DNA from: Gammaproteobacteria bacterium
GTDB taxonomy: Bacteria; Pseudomonadota; Gammaproteobacteria; Nevskiales; Nevskiaceae
Assembly (NCBI GenBank): GCA_022599775.1
Contig: JAHZLQ010000060.1
Span: 1 to 64,000 of the forward strand
Reading direction: 5' to 3'
Length of the DNA: 64,000 nt
Below, piece after piece: positions 61,357 to 64,000 of this stretch. The notes under the pieces were generated by a model. That model saw only the letters and a list, made by a program, of their open reading frames with translations. It had not been told where the DNA came from and ran no database searches. The position numbers and the translations under genes were made by a program. How positions within the stretch are numbered: the stretch's first letter is position 1; each line of letters begins with the position of its first letter.

Positions 61357-62562
61357 ATGCAAGCACTGCTGGATTTATTGGGACGCGGTCTGCAGAACGC
61401 GCAATTGGAGTTCGTCGCACCGGAAGGAAAACGCTGGCGCCTCGGGCACGGTGAACCCAAGGCCAGCGTCCTCCTGCAGGACGGCGACGCGCTGCGCTGG
61501 ATGCTGCGCAACCCTGGACTACGCTTCGGCGAAGCCTATGTCGACGGTCGCTGGGAACCGGCGGACGACGATCTGCTGCACGTGGTCGGCACCGGGCTTC
61601 GCATCACCAATCAATGGGAATCGCGCGCCCTCAGCCGTCGCCTCAAGGGCCTGCAATCGCGCCTGCACGAGTTCAACGACGCGCGCAGCGCGCAGCGCAA
61701 TATCCATCACCATTACGACCTGCAACCGGACTTCTACGCGAGCTTTCTCGACGAGGACCTGCACTATTCCTGCGCCTACTTCGCCAAGGACAGTTTCACG
61801 CTGGAGCAGGCACAACAGGCCAAATGCGAAATCATCGCGCGCAAGCTCAGGCTGCAGCCGGGCGCACGCGTGCTCGATATCGGTTGCGGATTCGGCAGCA
61901 TGGCGCTGTATCTGGCGGAGCACCATGGCGCCCAGGTCACCGGCATCACGCTGGCCGAGGAACAGCTGCGTGTGGCGCGCCGGCGCGCGACCGAACGCGG
62001 GCTCGAAGGACAGGTCGAGTTCCGGCTGGAGGATTACCGCAAGACGCTGGGCAGCTTCGACGCCATCGTCAGCGTCGGCATGTTCGAACACGTCGGCCGT
62101 CCCAACTATGCAACCTATTTCCGGCGCATTCACGAATTGCTGCGTCCGGGCGGTCACGCCCTGGTTCATACGATCGGACGCACCACGCCGCCGGGCGGCA
62201 CCAATCGCTGGATCCAGAAGTACATCTTTCCCGGCGGGGCCATTCCGGCCGCATCGGAAATGATCGCCATGATCGAACCGACTGGTCTGGTGCTGACTGA
62301 TTTCGAGGTCTGGCGACAGCACTATGCGAAGACGCTGGCCGTCTGGCACTCCCGCTTCCAGCGCGAACAGCGGCGCTGGTCCGAACACTTCGGCGAGGCC
62401 TTCTGTCGCATGTGGCGCTTCTACCTGCAGGCGTCCGAAGCGAGTTTCCGCTGGGGCGATCTGGTGGTGTTTCATGCGCAGCTGGCCAAGCCGCCGGTCG
62501 ATCTGCCGCTGACGCGCGACTACCTCTGGCGTGCGCCGCCACGCAGACACAAACCTTCATGA
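61357..62562 (+). CDS. cfa: Cyclopropane-fatty-acyl-phospholipid synthase
   Basis: A 401-residue SAM-dependent methyltransferase. Family parts: NIHHHYDLQPDFYASFLDED, YSCAYFAKDSFTLEQAQQAK, the SAM site RVLDIGCGFGSMALYLAEHH, GITLAEEQLRVARRRATERG, and SVGMFEHVGRPNYATYFRRI. It adds methylene bridges to unsaturated membrane phospholipid chains, commonly in stress or stationary phase. Confidence 0.95.
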   Translation: MQALLDLLGRGLQNAQLEFVAPEGKRWRLGHGEPKASVLLQDGDALRWMLRNPGLRFGEAYVDGRWEPADDDLLHVVGTGLRITNQWESRALSRRLKGLQSRLHEFNDARSAQRNIHHHYDLQPDFYASFLDEDLHYSCAYFAKDSFTLEQAQQAKCEIIARKLRLQPGARVLDIGCGFGSMALYLAEHHGAQVTGITLAEEQLRVARRRATERGLEGQVEFRLEDYRKTLGSFDAIVSVGMFEHVGRPNYATYFRRIHELLRPGGHALVHTIGRTTPPGGTNRWIQKYIFPGGAIPAASEMIAMIEPTGLVLTDFEVWRQHYAKTLAVWHSRFQREQRRWSEHFGEAFCRMWRFYLQASEASFRWGDLVVFHAQLAKPPVDLPLTRDYLWRAPPRRHKPS

Positions 62563-62644
62563 TTGAACCGGCCGCATGACGGTATGATGCGGTGATGTCC
62601 GCTGGGCGCGGAATCACTCATGGAAAGCGGAAGGAGCCGATCGT

Positions 62645-64000
62645 ATGGGGGTCTTGAGGCTGCGGCACACGATGCGCCGCACCTGCATGCTGGGTGCCTT
62701 GCTGGTTTGCGGGGTCTCGAATGCGCAGTCGCAGCGCGCGGATCTGGTGACGGTCTACGTCAACGCCATCGAGCACAACGCGGCCTACCGCTCCGCGGTA
62801 TTGCAGTACAACGCCGCGCTGGAAGCGCGGCCGGCGGCGCGCGGCAAGCTTCTCCCTCAGCTGGGTGTGCAGGCGGAATACGACTGGATCCGCCAGGAAG
62901 TCGACGGCACCTACTACGGCTTCGAAGACGTCAGCCGCGGCGACACCTTCGAACGCTATGCCTATGGTGCCGCCTTTTCGCAGACGGTGTACCGGCTCGA
63001 CCAGTTCATCGACCTGAAGAAAGCCGACAGCCAGATTGGACAGGCACGACTTGCGCTGGCCGACGCCAAGGACGAACTGCAGATCGGTGTCGCCAAGGCT
63101 TACTTTGCGTTGCTCAGCGCGCAGGAGACGCTGACCTCGGTGCGCGCCGAAAAGGAAGCCGTGGCACGCCAGCTCGACCAGATGCAGGGCCGTTTCGACT
63201 CCGGCCTGGTCGCGGATGCTGACCTCAAGGCCGCGCAATCGCGCCAGGATCTGGTGCTGGCCGACGAGATTTCCGCCGAGAATGAAGTCGAAATCGCCAG
63301 AACGCAGATCGAACTGGTGTCGGGTCGCCTGTTCACGGACCTCGAAGGCCTGCCCGCCGACGTCCCGCTGCCACCGCTGGATTACGACCAGATCGAAAAC
63401 TGGATCGATCGCGCGATGCAGCACAATCTTCCGTTGCTCGAACAGACCGTGGTCGCCCACATCGCCGGGCTGGAATACGACAAGGCACGCGCGCTGCGCA
63501 TGCCGCAGGTCGATGTGGTCGGCTCCTACGCGTTCTTCGACCAGAACGGCGGTATTTCGGGCGCACGTGAGGATCTGGACGAGCGCATCGGCGTCGCCGT
63601 GACGTTGCCGCTCTATAGCGGCGGCCAGATCGCCACCGGCATCCGCTATGCCGACAAGCTGCAGAAAAGCGAACAGGCGCTGCTGGATCAGGCGCGCGCG
63701 CAGGCGTTGCAGGACACACGCAGCGGCTTTTTGAATGCACGTTCCGCGCTGGCCCGTTCGCGCGCGCTCGATCATGCCGTGCAATCGGCGATCGCCGCCG
63801 AGGAAGCCGCCCAGGTCGGTTTCGACGTGGGCACGCGCACCCAGGCGGAGTTGCTCAACGCGGTCCGCGAACGCTACGCCGCGCAACGCGATTTCGCACT
63901 GGCCCGCTACGCCTACGTGTTGGCGACGCTGGAGCTCAAACGGGCCGCGGGCAAACTGACGGCCGGCGATCTCGACGAGATCAACAGCATGCTGCGCTGA
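62645..64000 (+). CDS. tolC: TolC-family outer membrane efflux protein
   Basis: A 451-residue outer membrane channel that ends exactly at the last base of the window with TGA. A signal peptide (TCMLGALLVCGVSNAQSQ) precedes two OEP repeats: YRSAVLQYNAALEARPAARG, KAYFALLSAQETLTSVRAEK, QMQGRFDSGLVADADLKAAQ and the second half with VDVVGSYAFFDQNGG, VTLPLYSGGQIATGIRYADK and GTRTQAELLNAVRERYAAQR. TolC proteins link inner membrane pumps or type I secretion to the outside. Start ATG 62645, or ATG 62672 (MRRTC). Confidence 0.94.
   Translation: MGVLRLRHTMRRTCMLGALLVCGVSNAQSQRADLVTVYVNAIEHNAAYRSAVLQYNAALEARPAARGKLLPQLGVQAEYDWIRQEVDGTYYGFEDVSRGDTFERYAYGAAFSQTVYRLDQFIDLKKADSQIGQARLALADAKDELQIGVAKAYFALLSAQETLTSVRAEKEAVARQLDQMQGRFDSGLVADADLKAAQSRQDLVLADEISAENEVEIARTQIELVSGRLFTDLEGLPADVPLPPLDYDQIENWIDRAMQHNLPLLEQTVVAHIAGLEYDKARALRMPQVDVVGSYAFFDQNGGISGAREDLDERIGVAVTLPLYSGGQIATGIRYADKLQKSEQALLDQARAQALQDTRSGFLNARSALARSRALDHAVQSAIAAEEAAQVGFDVGTRTQAELLNAVRERYAAQRDFALARYAYVLATLELKRAAGKLTAGDLDEINSMLR

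Overview
The window is about 64 kb of high-GC gammaproteobacterial chromosome. The gene order rpmI-rplT-pheS-pheT-ihfA-merR-tRNA-Pro(GGG), the pilA-pilB-pilC-pilD-coaE type IV pilus cluster, a sigma54-type pilA promoter and a sigma32-type hsp20 promoter all fit that class. A placement near Nevskiales/Solimonadaceae or Xanthomonadales is only an inference from the overall gene set.

Layout. (1) 1-6.1 kb: the type IV pilin gene pilA (1560-2036) is separated from pilB by an accessory zone with five type II toxin-antitoxin modules: higBA, parDE, yefM-yoeB, brnTA and phd/vapC. It also holds a REP-associated tyrosine transposase (RAYT), a RAYT remnant, a truncated nucleotidyltransferase, and at least seven copies of a motif built on GGGGACAGATTTATTTAAAC. 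The toxins parE and brnT carry frameshifts while their antitoxins are intact. (2) 6.3-10.8 kb: pilB, pilC, pilD, coaE. (3) 10.7-19.3 kb: a secreted repeat protein with a GlyGly-CTERM-like tail, an orphan LuxR-type response regulator, a GH31 lipoprotein and a PhoD-type phosphatase in one operon, and a divergent phospholipase C-like gene with a one-base frameshift. (4) 19.4-25.1 kb: a sulfate uptake operon, yezD-porin-sbp-cysT-cysW-cysA. (5) 26.0-36.35 kb: a 10.4-kb element inserted in tRNA-Pro(GGG), bounded by a 46-bp direct repeat with one mismatch. It carries a tyrosine integrase, a RelE-like toxin and XRE antitoxin, several unknown small genes, an AlpA-like regulator, a winged-helix (Rep-like) protein next to four copies of a 13-bp palindrome, a small terminase subunit, a major capsid protein and a tail tape-measure protein. 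There is no recognisable large terminase, portal, protease, tail tube or lysis gene. This looks like a phage satellite or a strongly reduced prophage, and is the best candidate for an undescribed system. (6) 36.4-41.9 kb: merR-type regulator, ihfA, pheT, pheS, rplT, rpmI, and infC with an AUC start. (7) 42.3-45.8 kb: arylsulfotransferase-like protein, small membrane protein, EMC3/DUF106-like (Oxa1 superfamily) membrane protein and PAPS-type sulfotransferase in one operon. (8) 45.9-56.8 kb: DMT exporter, class II DAHP synthase, hsp20, cbpA, dienoyl-CoA reductase, thioesterase-like protein, long-chain acyl-CoA synthetase, rplY, pth, ychF. (9) 56.9-64 kb: TonB receptor, PepSY protein and DUF2946-like protein (metal uptake), cyclopropane fatty acid synthase, and a TolC-like protein ending at the last base.

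Functional themes: pilus biogenesis interrupted by a TA/RAYT accumulation zone; secreted phosphatase, phospholipase and glycosidase next to a sulfate-starvation-type uptake operon; a separate sulfuryl-transfer membrane locus; and a compact tRNA-borne phage-derived element. All family assignments come from reading the sequence; no database search was run.
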